DNA of 64,000 nt from JAZKAR01 sp040389065 (GTDB lineage Bacteria; Pseudomonadota; Gammaproteobacteria; Burkholderiales; Casimicrobiaceae): the NCBI GenBank assembly GCA_040389065.1, contig JAZKAR010000025.1:1-64000 (forward strand). Reading direction: 5' to 3'. The position numbers were made by a program, and so were the translations under genes. Below, in pieces: positions 8,667 to 16,766 of this stretch. The notes beneath the pieces were generated by a model. It did no database searches. It was not told the DNA's origin and worked only from the letters and a program-made list of their open reading frames with translations. Numbering within the stretch: position 1 is the stretch's first letter; each line of letters begins with the position of its first letter.

Positions 8667-9419
8667 TTACGGTAACTTCCACATCGCGCGTAAACGCTCA
8701 TATTCAGCCTTGGGTAATTGAACAAGAATTGGAGAATACGTGTTATCAATCCAATTGATGACTTGCTTAAGATCTTCTTCTGCCATCGCGGTGCATCCTG
8801 CTGTAGGGCTATTTGGAGCTTTCCAGCGATGCATAAATAAGCAAGAACCAGCCCCAGGCAACACTTGATCTTTATTATGATTTATTACAACTCCCCATTG
8901 ATATAAGGCTTCATTTAACATACGTTCTGAGCTTTTCCAATCAGGCTGATCCACTAAAGATCGGTCTAAGATCTGGTTGTAATAAGCTGAATGGCTATCA
9001 TCAACACATTCAATATGAGGTGTTAAGGGAATATAAAAAAGCTTTTGCGAAAACGCATTGGGTGCATACCCGAAAGCGTGCGTTAAAGAAAAAATACCTG
9101 CTGGTGCCCTCTGATCACCCTCTTGCTTAATAGGGCCAACTGAATCAATATCTTCTTGTTTTTCATGCAATCCACGCCCCCATCCTAATCCATTTTTTCC
9201 TACCACAACGTTAATTGCTTCATTTACGGGGTGCCAGTTTTCACCCTCATCTTCTCGAAAGTAACGCTGTAAAACACCTGAAGAAGAAGTCCATTGTTCT
9301 GTGATAACAACCACAAGTTGCTTAGATGCTAAATAAACATGAGGATATTTAATCTCTTCTGCGGTTACCCATACGAAAGGGAAAAAGCTTAGCATGAGCC
9401 CCAAAAAATAATGTTTCAT
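8667..9419 (-). CDS. Exported L,D-transpeptidase (YkuD-type catalytic domain)
   Basis: The 250-residue protein has a signal peptide (MKHYFLGLMLSFFPFVWVTA). It carries the L,D-transpeptidase active-site pattern FMHRW ... SPTAGCTAM, with H197 and nucleophile C209, preceded by PAGIFSL, a strand found in the YafK-like branch. Such enzymes make 3-3 cross-links, attach lipoproteins or act as L,D-carboxypeptidases on peptidoglycan. The vanX-like gene follows with no gap, so one transcript would encode a cross-link remodelling enzyme and a D-Ala-D-Ala scavenging peptidase. A carbapenem-tolerant wall chemistry is possible but not shown. Confidence 0.88.
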   Translation of the reverse strand: MKHYFLGLMLSFFPFVWVTAEEIKYPHVYLASKQLVVVITEQWTSSSGVLQRYFREDEGENWHPVNEAINVVVGKNGLGWGRGLHEKQEDIDSVGPIKQEGDQRAPAGIFSLTHAFGYAPNAFSQKLFYIPLTPHIECVDDSHSAYYNQILDRSLVDQPDWKSSERMLNEALYQWGVVINHNKDQVLPGAGSCLFMHRWKAPNSPTAGCTAMAEEDLKQVINWIDNTYSPILVQLPKAEYERLRAMWKLP

Positions 9420-9553
9420 TACATAGGCTCCCTTCTAGGACTGCTCTCATATCGATAATGAACATTTCTGAATTCAACTCTACAACGAGTCGTCGAGCAT
9501 TTTTAAAATAAGGAAATGAAGCAGATGAATGATTAGGAATAGGATGCGAGATA

Positions 9554-9778
9554 TTATTTTTTTAAGGGTTTTAAAAGATACTCTAACCCATTGAGTCTAA
9601 TTTCATAGGCTAGCGCTAAGAGTTGACCTAGCTTACCTTTAGGAAAACCTTGCCTAGATAGCCACATTAAATAATGCTCTGGTACATCTGCAAGCATGTA
9701 CCCTTCGTACTTGCCATAAGGCATAGGCGTAGAAACCAAATCTTTTAAAAACTCAGCATCTAATTGAACATTTTCCAT
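9554..9778 (-). CDS. DUF3820 family small protein
   Basis: This is a 74-residue protein with the pattern MPYGKYEGYMLADVPEHYLMWL followed by FPKGKLGQLLALAYEIRLNGL. It matches the short DUF3820 family, sometimes labelled a putative quorum-sensing-regulated virulence factor. The conserved G-K-x-x-G and P-x-x-Y-L-x-W motifs are present. There is no signal peptide or membrane segment. It stands alone, 134 bp upstream of the L,D-transpeptidase. The biochemical role of the family is unknown. Confidence 0.85.
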   Translation of the reverse strand: MENVQLDAEFLKDLVSTPMPYGKYEGYMLADVPEHYLMWLSRQGFPKGKLGQLLALAYEIRLNGLEYLLKPLKK

Positions 9779-9880
9779 GTTATATCCATCATCAACATTA
9801 AATATACCTATTTTTTAGGCATTGCACCCATTGATTTAGTAACGATCTTTGCTTGATTTAAACAAGTTGCCATAAATAAA

Positions 9881-9995
9881 TTAGAAGTTAGTTGGAAGCT
9901 ACCCTAGTTGAACTCTATCAAGGCATGACAACACTACAAGTACAAAGAATATGACAAAGTGCAAACACACCGAAAAACAGCTGCGTAACTTTTAA
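9881..9995 (+). repeat. Palindromic element, arm type A, copy 1 (115 bp)
   Basis: It begins TTAGAAGTTAG and ends CTGCGTAACTTTTAA, the inverted-repeat arm of the family. The interior contains AAGGCATGACAACACTACAAG, a degraded form of the common core. The left arm carries a short insertion compared with other copies. It lies between the DUF3820 gene and the SUI1 gene and is the most diverged full-length copy. Confidence 0.75.
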
Positions 9996-10000
9996 TAGTA

Positions 10001-10321
10001 TTAACCACCTGCGAGCTTAACGGTATAACCCCGTTTTTCTAACTCTGTCTTTATTTTTTCACGCTGATCGCCTTGAATTTCAATGATGTTATTTTTAACT
10101 GAACCGCCAACTCCACACATTTGTTTCAGTATTTTTGCAATACTTTTTAATTCACTTTCATCAGCAGGTATACCACTTATGGTCGTTACCCCTTTGCCAT
10201 TTCGCCCTGAAATTTCACGGCGAATACGTACAATACCATCGCCTTTGGGCGATGCTTCCACTTTTTTTTCTTCTTTTATTCGGCCTGTTTCAGTCGAATA
10301 AACCAAACGATGGTTGCTCAT
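10001..10321 (-). CDS. yciH: SUI1/eIF1-like translation factor, YciH family
   Basis: This 106-residue protein has the SUI1 fold signature: VRIRREISGRNGKGVTTISG, then LKQMCGVGGSVKNNIIEIQGD and a C-terminal LEKRGYTVKLAGG. YciH binds the 30S subunit and can influence initiation fidelity; its physiological role in bacteria is uncertain. I start it at the ATG at 10321, giving MSNHRLVYST as in homologues, because GGAAG sits a suitable distance upstream. A further upstream start would add nine unconserved residues. Its stop is only 5 bp from a palindromic element. Confidence 0.93.
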   Translation of the reverse strand: MSNHRLVYSTETGRIKEEKKVEASPKGDGIVRIRREISGRNGKGVTTISGIPADESELKSIAKILKQMCGVGGSVKNNIIEIQGDQREKIKTELEKRGYTVKLAGG

Positions 10322-10392
10322 AATTGCTTTCTTCCATGACCACACCAAGCCCCTGCTTATATTTTTAACATTCTCTTTCTGTATTTTTCATC

Positions 10393-11292
10393 CTAGACTG
10401 CTGCATTCACCCATTCAGTAACGATACTAGCAGCAGAAGCAATAACATCATTGCGAGCTTTCGCCTCTTTATTCAGTTGTCTAGTATAAATGGCTATGAC
10501 AATAGGTTCTCGATGAGGAGGCCATACCACTGCAATATCGTTAGCTATACCATAAGAACCAGTTCCCGTTTTGTCACCAATCTTCCAATCTGATGGAATC
10601 CCTGCTTTAATACGCGCAGCTCCCGTTGTGTTTCCACTTAACCAATCACGTAGCTGCTCACGATGATGAAGCTCTAGTGAATGACCAAGAACTAGTTTTT
10701 GCAGGCTGTACCCCATTGCTCGAGGTGTAGACGTATCTCGAACATCACCAGGAGTAGCGGTATTAAGAGCAGTTTCCCAACGATCAAGGCGAAACTCAGT
10801 ATCGCCAATTGATCTAGCATAAGCGGTAACAGCTTCAGGGCCACCCAACATGGTCATCAATAGATTGGCAGCGGTATTATCGCTATATTGAATTGCAGCT
10901 GCGCACAATTCAGCAACTGTCATCCCTTCGGCAATATGTTGCTTGGTAATAGGAGCGTACTCTAAAAGCGCATCTTGCTGATAATAAATACGCTGTTGCA
11001 TTAACCCTATCATTTTCTGACTTTTGGCTAGAATAGCTGCAGCTAACATTACTTTAAACGTACTGCAAACCGGGAATCTCTCATCAGCATGGTGATGCAG
11101 CTCTGCATTAGTACGAGTATCTAGTGCAAACAGCCCAATACTTCCCCTAAACTCTCTTTGTAGCTTTTCTAATGACTCAATCGCCAACACGTTACTATTC
11201 GGCTTTTTAGTTGCCCAAGAGGTGCATGCTGTTGAAAAAGGAATGGAAGCCATTGCAATCAAAAATAATCGGCGATTTGATAAAGTAGTCAT
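10393..11292 (-). CDS. Class A serine beta-lactamase
   Basis: With the start at the ATG at 11292 the protein is 299 residues. It carries all class A motifs: S77-T-F-K80, S137-D-N139, the omega-loop Glu at 173 (RWET ... TPGDVRDTSTP) and K241-T-G. The N-terminus SNRRLFLIAMASIPFSTAC has a twin-arginine pair and a possible lipobox (STAC), so it may be exported by Tat or lipidated, or both. It hydrolyses beta-lactams in the periplasm. Base composition resembles the neighbouring housekeeping genes and no mobile element flanks it, so it looks like a resident chromosomal enzyme. No ampR-like regulator is adjacent. The spectrum cannot be predicted. Confidence 0.95.
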   Translation of the reverse strand: MTTLSNRRLFLIAMASIPFSTACTSWATKKPNSNVLAIESLEKLQREFRGSIGLFALDTRTNAELHHHADERFPVCSTFKVMLAAAILAKSQKMIGLMQQRIYYQQDALLEYAPITKQHIAEGMTVAELCAAAIQYSDNTAANLLMTMLGGPEAVTAYARSIGDTEFRLDRWETALNTATPGDVRDTSTPRAMGYSLQKLVLGHSLELHHREQLRDWLSGNTTGAARIKAGIPSDWKIGDKTGTGSYGIANDIAVVWPPHREPIVIAIYTRQLNKEAKARNDVIASAASIVTEWVNAAV

Positions 11293-11325
11293 TGATTGAT
11301 TTTTCAATAAAAAGAAATTAAATAC

Positions 11326-11351
11326 TTAGAAGTTAGTCAGTTGGGTTCTAA
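11326..11351 (+). repeat. Solitary half-arm of the type A palindromic element
   Basis: The sequence TTAGAAGTTAGTCAGTTGGG matches the left arm of the family. No core or right arm follows, so it is a remnant. It lies 34 bp upstream of the beta-lactamase start codon on the opposite sense. Confidence 0.5.
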
Positions 11352-11385
11352 TATGTTTTTTAAAATTCTTGATAAAGGCAATTAC

Positions 11386-11400
11386 ATCACAATGTGTGAT
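11386..11400. promoter_or_regulatory. Short palindrome upstream of the beta-lactamase gene
   Basis: ATCACAATGTGTGAT is a perfect 6-bp inverted repeat around ATG, about 95 bp upstream of the beta-lactamase start. It could be an operator, but no regulator gene is nearby and a match of this length may arise by chance. Confidence 0.25.
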
Positions 11401-11593
11401 AAGAAAACAACTTCTTTAACACTTACAACACATTATTCACTCACTTAAATTAAACGTTAACCCCTCAAGTTTTACAGGCTTAAAGATATAAGGGTAAACC
11501 ATAATAATAATGCTTACTCCTATAGGCGTAAGCTATAAAAGTGATATACTTCGCTTTCTAGTAAACTGTTGAAAAAATTATAGAAGTAACCTT

Positions 11594-11788
11594 ATGAATA
11601 CCTTAAATAATGTTGATAACGTATCCCCTCGCTATATTACAACTTATGACTTATATCGCCCCTTAGAAAATAGAGAAGAGCATGAGTTTAAGCTTACACT
11701 TGCCCGAAAATTAAGAGCCAAAGGCTATGAAATGCAAGAACTCATTGATATTTTAGGTTTATCTGAATCTGAATTGGCTTTACTATAA
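11594..11788 (+). CDS. Small unknown protein with a helix-turn-helix-like C-terminus
   Basis: This 64-residue protein ends LRAKGYEMQELIDILGLSESEL, which resembles the helical recognition tails seen in resolvases and in PD-(D/E)XK-type transposase-derived proteins (K-G-x-x-x-x-E-I-x-x-x-L-G-L-S). The N-terminal half (YITTYDLYRPLENREEHEF) is not recognised. It has no signal or membrane segment. An AGAAGTAA stretch 6 bases before the ATG could serve as ribosome site. It could be an independent small regulator or the remnant of a larger mobile-element protein. Confidence 0.5.
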   Translation: MNTLNNVDNVSPRYITTYDLYRPLENREEHEFKLTLARKLRAKGYEMQELIDILGLSESELALL

Positions 11789-12201
11789 GTTTTTTTATAA
11801 CCCTCTGGCTATTCTTCATCTATAAATGGTTATGAGCACACCTTAATAAAAATAAAGCGTAGTACCCTTAAAATAATCAATATTTTTTTATTCTTTACTC
11901 ATAACATGCATGAGGCAGTTCGCCCTATTTAATTTACATGTGAATGGATAAGTCGTTGTTAAATCCTATTCATCAAGGGTTTAAATTTTTACCTAAAGAA
12001 AATTATCCAAATAAATATTTCGCTACTTTTATACAATTCAATGTAGTCACCCCTGGAATTTAAATTGGGCATAGTATTAATGTAAATGATATTAACAAGT
12101 TTTACAGGGCTAAAAACTTCTGAGCAAGCTAATTTACTGATATTCTAAAGAGAATACTATTTCACTTAATATTTGTACTCTAAATAAAGCTCAGGTTAAC
12201 T
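11789..12201. other. Intergenic region upstream of the decarboxylase gene
   Basis: These 413 bases carry no gene I can support. The 13-mer CAAGTTTTACAGG at 12096-12108 also occurs at 11465-11477, upstream of the small gene, so the two genes may share a promoter or control motif. The decarboxylase promoter must lie here. Confidence 0.4.
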
Positions 12202-14460
12202 ATGAAATTTCGTTTTCCCGTTATTATCATTGATGAAGATTTTCGTTCAGAAAACACTTCAGGATTAGGCATCCGCGCTCTTGCTGAAGCCATAGAAAAA
12301 GAAGGAAGTGAAGTTTTAGGATTAACACGTTATGGTGATTTATCCTCTTTTGTACAACAGCAATCACGAGCTTCAGCATTTGTACTGTCTATTGACGATG
12401 AAGAGTTTGGTTCTGGCTCAGCGGAAGATGTTAAAAAAGTGTTAGAAGAATTACGTAATTTTGTTGAAGAATTACGCTTTCGTAATGCAGAAATTCCTAT
12501 TTTTATTTATGGTGAAACGCGTACATCACGGCATATTCCTAATGATATCTTGCGCCAAATTACAGGCTTTATTCATATGTTTGAAGATACTCCTGAATTT
12601 TTGGCTCGCCATATTATTCACGTTGCCAAAGATTATCTGGATAGTTTAGCCCCACCTTTTTTTCGGGCATTAGTAAATTACGCTCAAAACGGTTCATATT
12701 CGTGGCATTGCCCAGGCCATTCAGGCGGAGTCGCTTTTCTTAAAAGCCCCGTAGGCCAAATGTTTCATCAGTTTTTTGGTGAAAACCTGCTTCGTGCTGA
12801 TGTATGTAACGCAGTAGAAGAACTTGGGCAGCTACTTGATCATAGTGGGCCAGTTGCAGCTTCAGAACGTAATGCTGCACGTATTTTTAATAGCGATCAG
12901 TTATTTTTTGTCACCAATGGAACATCTACCTCCAATAAAATTGTTTGGCATCATACCGTTATACCTGGTGACATTGTTGTCGTAGATAGAAACTGCCATA
13001 AGTCGATTCTTCACTCTATTATTATGACAGGTGCAATCCCTGTTTTTCTGACGCCTACACGCAACCATTACGGTATTATTGGCCCTATTCCCCTCGAAGA
13101 ATTTAAACCAGAAAATATTCAGAGAAAAATAGAAGCGCATCCTTTTGCTCGCCACGCTACGAATAAAAAACCACGCATTTTAACCATTACCCAATCAACC
13201 TATGATGGGGTACTTTATAATGTAGAAACCATTAAAGAATTGCTTGATAACGAAATCGATACCTTGCATTTTGATGAAGCCTGGTTGCCTCATGCCGCTT
13301 TTAGCGAGTTTTATGGCAATTACCATGCAATTGGTGAAGGCCGCACGCGTTGTGAAACTTCAATGATTTTTTCAACTCAATCTACCCATAAACTTCTGGC
13401 AGCGCTATCTCAAGCGTCGCAAATTCTTGTGCAAGATGCTGCAACACGTCGCTTAGATCGCGATGTGTTTAACGAAGCTTATCTGATGCACTCTTCAACC
13501 TCCCCTCAATATGCCATTATTGCTTCTTGTGATATTGCAGCCGCGATGATGGAACCTCCAAGCGGCCCGGCTCTTGTAGAAGAATCATTACTTGAAGCCA
13601 TGAATTTTCGCCGAGCAATGTTTAAAGTAAAACGGGAATTTGGTAAAGATTGGTGGTTCAAAGTATGGGGGCCTACTTATTTAGTAGAAGAAGCTGAGGG
13701 AGTCGGCGATCAAAACGATTGGATGCTTAAACCCGGTGGCTGGCATGGCTTTGGTAATATTGCCGAAGATTTCAATATGCTTGACCCTATTAAGACAACG
13801 ATTATTACGCCTGGTTTAGATATGGAAGGAAGCTTCGGTGAAGAAGGTATTCCCGCGGCTATTGTCACGAAGTATCTGGCTGAACATGGGGTGATTGTAG
13901 AAAAAACCGGTTTATATTCCTTTTTTGTTATGTTCACAATTGGCATTACAAAAGGGCGCTGGAATAGCTTGGTTACGGCTTTGCAACAATTTAAAGCAGA
14001 TTATGATCGTAACCAGCCTTTGTGGCGTGTATTACCTGAATTCGTGGCGAAATACCCGCGGTATGCGCGTATGGGTTTGAAAGACTTATGTAACGAGCTT
14101 CATGAGTACTATGCGAGCCACGATATCGCAAAACTTACCACTGATATGTATCTTTCAACGATTATTCCAGCCATGTTACCCGCCACAGCTTTTGCTCGAA
14201 AAGCACATCACGACATTGATCGTGTGCCTATTGAGGAACTTGAAGGGCGTATTAGCAGTGTTTTACTCACCCCTTATCCGCCAGGTATTCCTCTACTTAT
14301 ACCTGGTGAAAAATTTAATAAAATTATTGTGCAATACTTACGTTTCGCACGAAAATTTAACCTTCAATTTCCTGGCTTTGAAACAGATATTCATGGCCTA
14401 GCTAAGGAACAAGAAGACGGCAGACTAGATTACTTTGTAAACTGTATACGAGAAGAGTAG
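12202..14460 (+). CDS. Orn/Lys/Arg decarboxylase, PLP-dependent (fold III-like wing-domain family)
   Basis: The 752-residue protein shows the full domain order of inducible amino-acid decarboxylases. An N-terminal CheY-like wing domain (residues 1-130, VIIIDEDFRSEN) is followed by the PLP domain with SWHCPGHSGG, the aspartate motif HFDEAWLPHA and the Schiff-base lysine K397 in STHK. The Orn/Arg/Lys C-terminal domain ends in PGIPLLIPGE. It removes CO2 from a basic amino acid to give a polyamine or agmatine, for polyamine supply or acid resistance. The N-terminus is close to the betaproteobacterial branch annotated as arginine/lysine/ornithine decarboxylase; which substrate is preferred cannot be read. 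No antiporter is next to it, so a dedicated acid-resistance operon is unlikely. Confidence 0.93.
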   Translation: MKFRFPVIIIDEDFRSENTSGLGIRALAEAIEKEGSEVLGLTRYGDLSSFVQQQSRASAFVLSIDDEEFGSGSAEDVKKVLEELRNFVEELRFRNAEIPIFIYGETRTSRHIPNDILRQITGFIHMFEDTPEFLARHIIHVAKDYLDSLAPPFFRALVNYAQNGSYSWHCPGHSGGVAFLKSPVGQMFHQFFGENLLRADVCNAVEELGQLLDHSGPVAASERNAARIFNSDQLFFVTNGTSTSNKIVWHHTVIPGDIVVVDRNCHKSILHSIIMTGAIPVFLTPTRNHYGIIGPIPLEEFKPENIQRKIEAHPFARHATNKKPRILTITQSTYDGVLYNVETIKELLDNEIDTLHFDEAWLPHAAFSEFYGNYHAIGEGRTRCETSMIFSTQSTHKLLAALSQASQILVQDAATRRLDRDVFNEAYLMHSSTSPQYAIIASCDIAAAMMEPPSGPALVEESLLEAMNFRRAMFKVKREFGKDWWFKVWGPTYLVEEAEGVGDQNDWMLKPGGWHGFGNIAEDFNMLDPIKTTIITPGLDMEGSFGEEGIPAAIVTKYLAEHGVIVEKTGLYSFFVMFTIGITKGRWNSLVTALQQFKADYDRNQPLWRVLPEFVAKYPRYARMGLKDLCNELHEYYASHDIAKLTTDMYLSTIIPAMLPATAFARKAHHDIDRVPIEELEGRISSVLLTPYPPGIPLLIPGEKFNKIIVQYLRFARKFNLQFPGFETDIHGLAKEQEDGRLDYFVNCIREE

Positions 14461-14491
14461 AACAAAAATTTTTAAATAAATTGTTATAGAA

Positions 14492-14610
14492 TTAGAAGTT
14501 ACACAGTGGGGTTCTCTCAGCAAGTTGGCAGCTTGCCGTACTCCTTGTACTGTAAGCGTTGCCATGTGGGGCATGTTATACCTGAGTGAACTCAACTGCG
14601 TAACTTTTAA
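14492..14610 (-). repeat. Palindromic element, arm type A, copy 2 (119 bp, reverse orientation)
   Basis: Left end TTAGAAGTTACACAGTGGGG, right end CTCAACTGCGTAACTTTTAA. The core reads on the minus strand (CTTGCCGTAC ... GTACTGTAAGCGTTGCCATG). It lies 32 bp after the decarboxylase stop and 25 bp before the Nudix gene, so any shared transcript would carry its hairpin. Confidence 0.85.
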
Positions 14611-14634
14611 GGATAATATTATCTCGAGTTTTTT

Positions 14635-15123
14635 ATGCTAACTAAAACTACTTTTTGCTCCTTTTGCGGTCATTCATTTTTAATTAACCAAAGTTGGCCA
14701 AGAACGTGCATAGCATGCAAAGAGATTAGTTATCAAAACCCTTTACCGGTAGCCGTTATCCTCGTGCCGGTTAGGGAAGAACTCTTAGTAATCCGGCGTA
14801 ATATAGAACCGCAAAAAGGTGCCTTAGCGCTACCAGGGGGGTTTATTGAAGTTAATGAAAGTTGGCAACAGGCATGCCAAAGGGAGTTATTTGAAGAAAC
14901 ATGTATTTCTATTTCGTTGGAAGAAATCAGATTATTTGATGTTATAAGTTCTCCAGGAGGATATCATCTTCAAATTTTTGGCATTTGTGACAATAAAAAT
15001 AAAGAGGATTTACATCCACACATTACAGAAGAAGTTCAAGAGATTTTATACATTCGTGTACCTCAAGAATTAGGCTTTACTACCCATACCACTGCTATTA
15101 AGCGATTCTTTCAAACCATTTAG
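14635..15123 (+). CDS. Nudix hydrolase with N-terminal zinc ribbon
   Basis: This 162-residue protein begins with a four-cysteine ribbon (CSFCGHSF ... CIACK) and then the Nudix box GGFIEVNESWQQACQRELFEE, matching G-x5-E-x7-R-E-x2-E-E. This layout is shared with NudC-like and ADP-ribose/NADH pyrophosphatase-like members, though it is shorter than NudC. It would cleave a nucleoside diphosphate linked to another moiety, needing Mg or Mn. The substrate cannot be assigned. It is preceded by a palindromic element and is followed by the convergent sensory cluster. Confidence 0.9.
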   Translation: MLTKTTFCSFCGHSFLINQSWPRTCIACKEISYQNPLPVAVILVPVREELLVIRRNIEPQKGALALPGGFIEVNESWQQACQRELFEETCISISLEEIRLFDVISSPGGYHLQIFGICDNKNKEDLHPHITEEVQEILYIRVPQELGFTTHTTAIKRFFQTI

Positions 15124-15201
15124 CTTAATTTTTCAAAGAGTAGAACAGCAGTAGCCCAGTAAGGTGGCTCTGAAATCTGCCCTTTTCAATCTGGATCAGA
15201 T

Positions 15202-16320
15202 TTATTCAACAACATCAGCTACTCCCTTCAACGTAAAGAAAAACGTAGTACCTTGACCTTTTTCAGATTCACACCAGATGCTGCCGCCATGACGTTCGAT
15301 AATTTTCTTGCAGGTAGTAAGCCCAAGACCAGTTCCCTCATATGTGCTTGCGCTGTGCAGGCGCTTAAATGGTTCAAAGACTCGCTTGTAATACTGTTGA
15401 TCAATGCCAATGCCGTTATCTTTCACACAAAACAGCCAATTTTTTGCGTCTTGCGGTTTAGCAGTGATGTGAATAGAGGGAATTTCTACTTTACAATACT
15501 TGATGCTATTACTGATCAAATTCTGAAAAAGCTGGATGAGTTGAGAAGCATTACCGATAACGACGGGTAGAGTGTCATATGTCACCTGTGCACCATGTTC
15601 CAAAATCAAATGTTCGAGATTGGAGAGCGTGTCCTTCACCATCCGCCCGATTTCGATTGGCTCAAACACGATCTGCTCATTTACTTTTGTATACTCTCGT
15701 AATGTATCGATCAATGCATCCATGCGCTGTGCTACCTTCACGGTGCGGCGACAATTGTTAATGATTTGATTGATGTCGATATTCTCTGCTTGGAGATCTT
15801 CTTCGATAAATTTCGATAAGTGCATGATAGAGCGCGTGGGTGCCCGAAGATCATGCACGAGTACACTAGTAAAATTCTCCAGCTCCTCTCGTTGCTGCGC
15901 TACTTTCTGTTGTAGCGTCATTTTTTCTAGAGCATTTTCAATGATGCGCTTGATTGATTCTGCCGTAATATTTGCTTTGGAAATATAGTCTTGTGCGCCC
16001 TCCCGCATAGCTTGAACTGCGTTTGCATCGTCGCCCTTTCCATCGATCATAATCACAGCTAAATATGGATAGCTAAGGCGTATACGCTTTAACACTTCCA
16101 GACCATTAATACCAGAGAGAAAATAGTCAAGCAGCACGCAATCGAGCTTATTTTTTTCGATAACATCTAGCCCGCTCTCACCGCTATCAGCTTCTATTAA
16201 CTGAACATGATTATTCCATGCGCTTTTTAATACTCTTTGGCATGCAATACGGTCTCCCCTATCGTCATCAATCACCAGAATATTCAAAATACTATGGTTC
16301 ATAAACGAGTCTTTTTCCAT
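15202..16320 (-). CDS. Hybrid response regulator-histidine kinase
   Basis: This 372-residue protein has an N-terminal receiver domain (acidic pocket DDD at 18-20, phospho-acceptor D65 in LLDYFLSG, K115). It is followed by a HisKA helix pair with H156 in VHDLRAP and a HATPase domain with N box (NLISNSIKY), DNGIGID and GTGLGL. I choose the ATG at 16320, which overlaps the stop of the upstream response regulator gene (TAATG), implying translational coupling. It has no membrane segment. The protein can receive phosphate on its receiver and autophosphorylate, so it probably relays between the other cluster proteins. Its output target is not encoded here. Confidence 0.9.
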   Translation of the reverse strand: MEKDSFMNHSILNILVIDDDRGDRIACQRVLKSAWNNHVQLIEADSGESGLDVIEKNKLDCVLLDYFLSGINGLEVLKRIRLSYPYLAVIMIDGKGDDANAVQAMREGAQDYISKANITAESIKRIIENALEKMTLQQKVAQQREELENFTSVLVHDLRAPTRSIMHLSKFIEEDLQAENIDINQIINNCRRTVKVAQRMDALIDTLREYTKVNEQIVFEPIEIGRMVKDTLSNLEHLILEHGAQVTYDTLPVVIGNASQLIQLFQNLISNSIKYCKVEIPSIHITAKPQDAKNWLFCVKDNGIGIDQQYYKRVFEPFKRLHSASTYEGTGLGLTTCKKIIERHGGSIWCESEKGQGTTFFFTLKGVADVVE

Positions 16321-16766
16321 TAAGGCATTTCTACAATACACCAATAACTATCTATCAAATTAACTAACTTCAAAAAATCCTGCCCGGCTGTTGCTTTGTT
16401 AATATAGCCTGCCACATTGAAACTATAAGCAGCCATCGTATCCTCCTGCCGTTTGGATGTCGTAAGAATGAATGCGATGCTATTACTCAGGGCCTTGTCC
16501 TCACGTAGCGCCTGAATAAACTGAATGCCGTTCATTCTCGGCATATTGAGATCGACAAGCAATATATAAGGAGGGGATATTTTATCTACGCCATTTGTGC
16601 CTCTCAACATATCAAATGCCTCTATGCCATCTACTGCTCGCAGAAGGTGGTTAGCGACTTTTGCTTTATGGAAAGCACGCTGGATAGCCTTAGCATCACC
16701 GTCATCATCATCAATCAATAAGATAGTGAGTGGTTTGCTGCTAAGCAGCATTGAGGTGATATTCAT
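16320..16766 (-). CDS. Single-domain CheY-like response regulator (Rcp1 type)
   Basis: This 148-residue protein is a lone receiver domain. It has acidic residues IDDDDGD at 18-24, phospho-acceptor D72 in LVDLNMPRMNG, the switch Thr in LTTSK and the conserved Lys in YINK. The loop between beta 3 and 4 is extended, as in the Rcp1 group that partners phytochrome-like or PAS-linked kinases. It has no output domain, so it acts by protein contact or as a phosphate shuttle. Its start overlaps the kinase stop by 4 bases (ATGA), and its stop overlaps the start of the hybrid kinase. Confidence 0.93.
   Translation of the reverse strand: MNITSMLLSSKPLTILLIDDDDGDAKAIQRAFHKAKVANHLLRAVDGIEAFDMLRGTNGVDKISPPYILLVDLNMPRMNGIQFIQALREDKALSNSIAFILTTSKRQEDTMAAYSFNVAGYINKATAGQDFLKLVNLIDSYWCIVEMP

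Noticed and set aside
10393..11292. Recently acquired resistance gene cassette (beta-lactamase)
   Set aside because: No insertion sequence, integron or composition break around it; it looks like a resident chromosomal gene.
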